Shown: positions 56,429 to 56,874 of the stretch, piece by piece | Layout of the letters: each line of letters opens with the position of its first letter | Position numbering within the stretch: position 1 is the stretch's first letter | From: Maritimibacter sp. REDSEA-S28_B5 | GTDB taxonomy: Bacteria > Pseudomonadota > Alphaproteobacteria > Rhodobacterales > Rhodobacteraceae | Reading direction: 5' to 3' | Assembly (NCBI GenBank): GCA_001626765.1 | Contig: LUOO01000122.1 | Span: 1-56,874, forward strand | DNA length: 56,874 nucleotides | The notes under the pieces: model-generated | The model's database searches: none | What the model saw: the letters and a program-made list of their open reading frames with translations, nothing else | Told to the model about the DNA's origin: nothing | Made by a program: the position numbers and the translations under genes

Positions 56429-56863
56429 ACGCTCGCCTCGGCCGACGGCCCCGCGCAGACGGCGCGGCGGCAGGGCTATATCGATCTCGTCGAGAATGGG
56501 CAGTTCGATCAGGTGGTCGAGGAGCGCATCCCGATCCTGTTTCCCGAAGAAAAGCGCAGCGACGCGCGCCTGCTCGGCATTGCGCGAAAGATGGCGGCGG
56601 ACACCGGCGCCGACACCTTCCTCGCGCAGCAGCGCGCGATCATGGCGCGCATCGACAGCCGCCCGCGCCTCGGCGAGATTGCGGTGCCGACCTTGCTGAT
56701 CTGGGGCGACAAGGACGGCATCACCAGCCGCGCGCACCATGACGAGATATTGGACGCGATCTCCGGAGCAAAGCTCGAGGTCATCGCGGGGGCCGGGCAT
56801 CTGCCGACGGTCGAGGCACCGGAACTGGTGGTGCCGTTACTGACCGCATTTATCGACGGCTGA
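56429..56863 (+). pseudogene. Alpha/beta hydrolase, N-terminal half lost
   Basis: About 144 residues that correspond to the C-terminal half of an alpha/beta hydrolase: a cap region (QTARRQGYIDLVENGQFDQV), the acid in LLIWGDKDGIT and the catalytic His in IAGAGHLPTVE. The part with the nucleophile serine and the oxyanion hole is absent. The open frame extends upstream to 56195, but that sequence has no similarity and includes the tRNA remnant. So the gene was truncated, at or near the tRNA remnant, and is likely inactive. Confidence 0.75.
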
Positions 56864-56874
56864 CCTCCCCTCCC

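Overview
This window looks like a chromosomal segment from a high-GC alphaproteobacterium of the Rhodobacteraceae (roseobacter) type. The call rests on protein content: a zur-znuCB/znuA zinc locus, a TIGR04283-type glycosyltransferase, a class V aminotransferase, an MCP ending in a Trp-Glu-Glu-Phe tail, RTX proteins and an ExoY-type exopolysaccharide system. It was made by reading sequence, without any database search.

The left half (1 to about 30.2 kb) is mostly core genome. It holds the N-terminal part of a FliM-type flagellar switch protein; a three-gene signalling operon (solute-symporter-like histidine kinase, small membrane protein, response regulator); a holB-tatD-phnP-like run, with holB frameshifted and shortened near its 3' end; an AEC permease; the divergent zinc-uptake locus with two candidate Zur operators; a hydantoinase/5-oxoprolinase; a large PAS-containing chemoreceptor; an MGH1-like glycoside hydrolase; an aminotransferase; ygfZ; efp; cobyric acid synthase; an acidic PopZ-like architecture protein; a TolC-family channel; and a protein-isoaspartate methyltransferase-like protein. 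It ends with a decayed DUF305 gene and tRNA-Cys(GCA).

The right part (30.2 to 56.9 kb) looks like an accessory block. Just after tRNA-Cys lies a degraded IS3-family element with perfect 13-bp terminal inverted repeats. Its right end cuts off a DEDD-exonuclease/RecQ-like helicase gene after about 130 codons. The rest is an exopolysaccharide (EPS) locus: GalU, Ugd and a UDP-glucuronate 4-epimerase for the Glc-1-P to UDP-Glc to UDP-GlcA to UDP-GalA route; one polyprenyl-phosphate sugar transferase and three GT4-like glycosyltransferases; flippase (Wzx), polymerase (Wzy), export protein (Wza/ExoF) and co-polymerase (Wzc) functions; two sulfotransferases; two RTX proteins; and a tight four-gene operon joining a glycosyltransferase, a Tat-signal microprotein, a phage-tail-like small protein and a cytosol-type beta-helix protein. 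At the far right are a 3' tRNA-Cys-like remnant and an alpha/beta hydrolase that has lost its N-terminal half.

Read together, the right part suggests a Wzx/Wzy-dependent locus for a uronic-acid-containing, possibly sulfated EPS, with secreted calcium-binding proteins that may bind or modify it. The most unusual parts are the four-gene beta-helix operon, the RTX protein built from about 98-residue Trp-containing repeats, and the Wzc-like protein with a broken Walker A motif.
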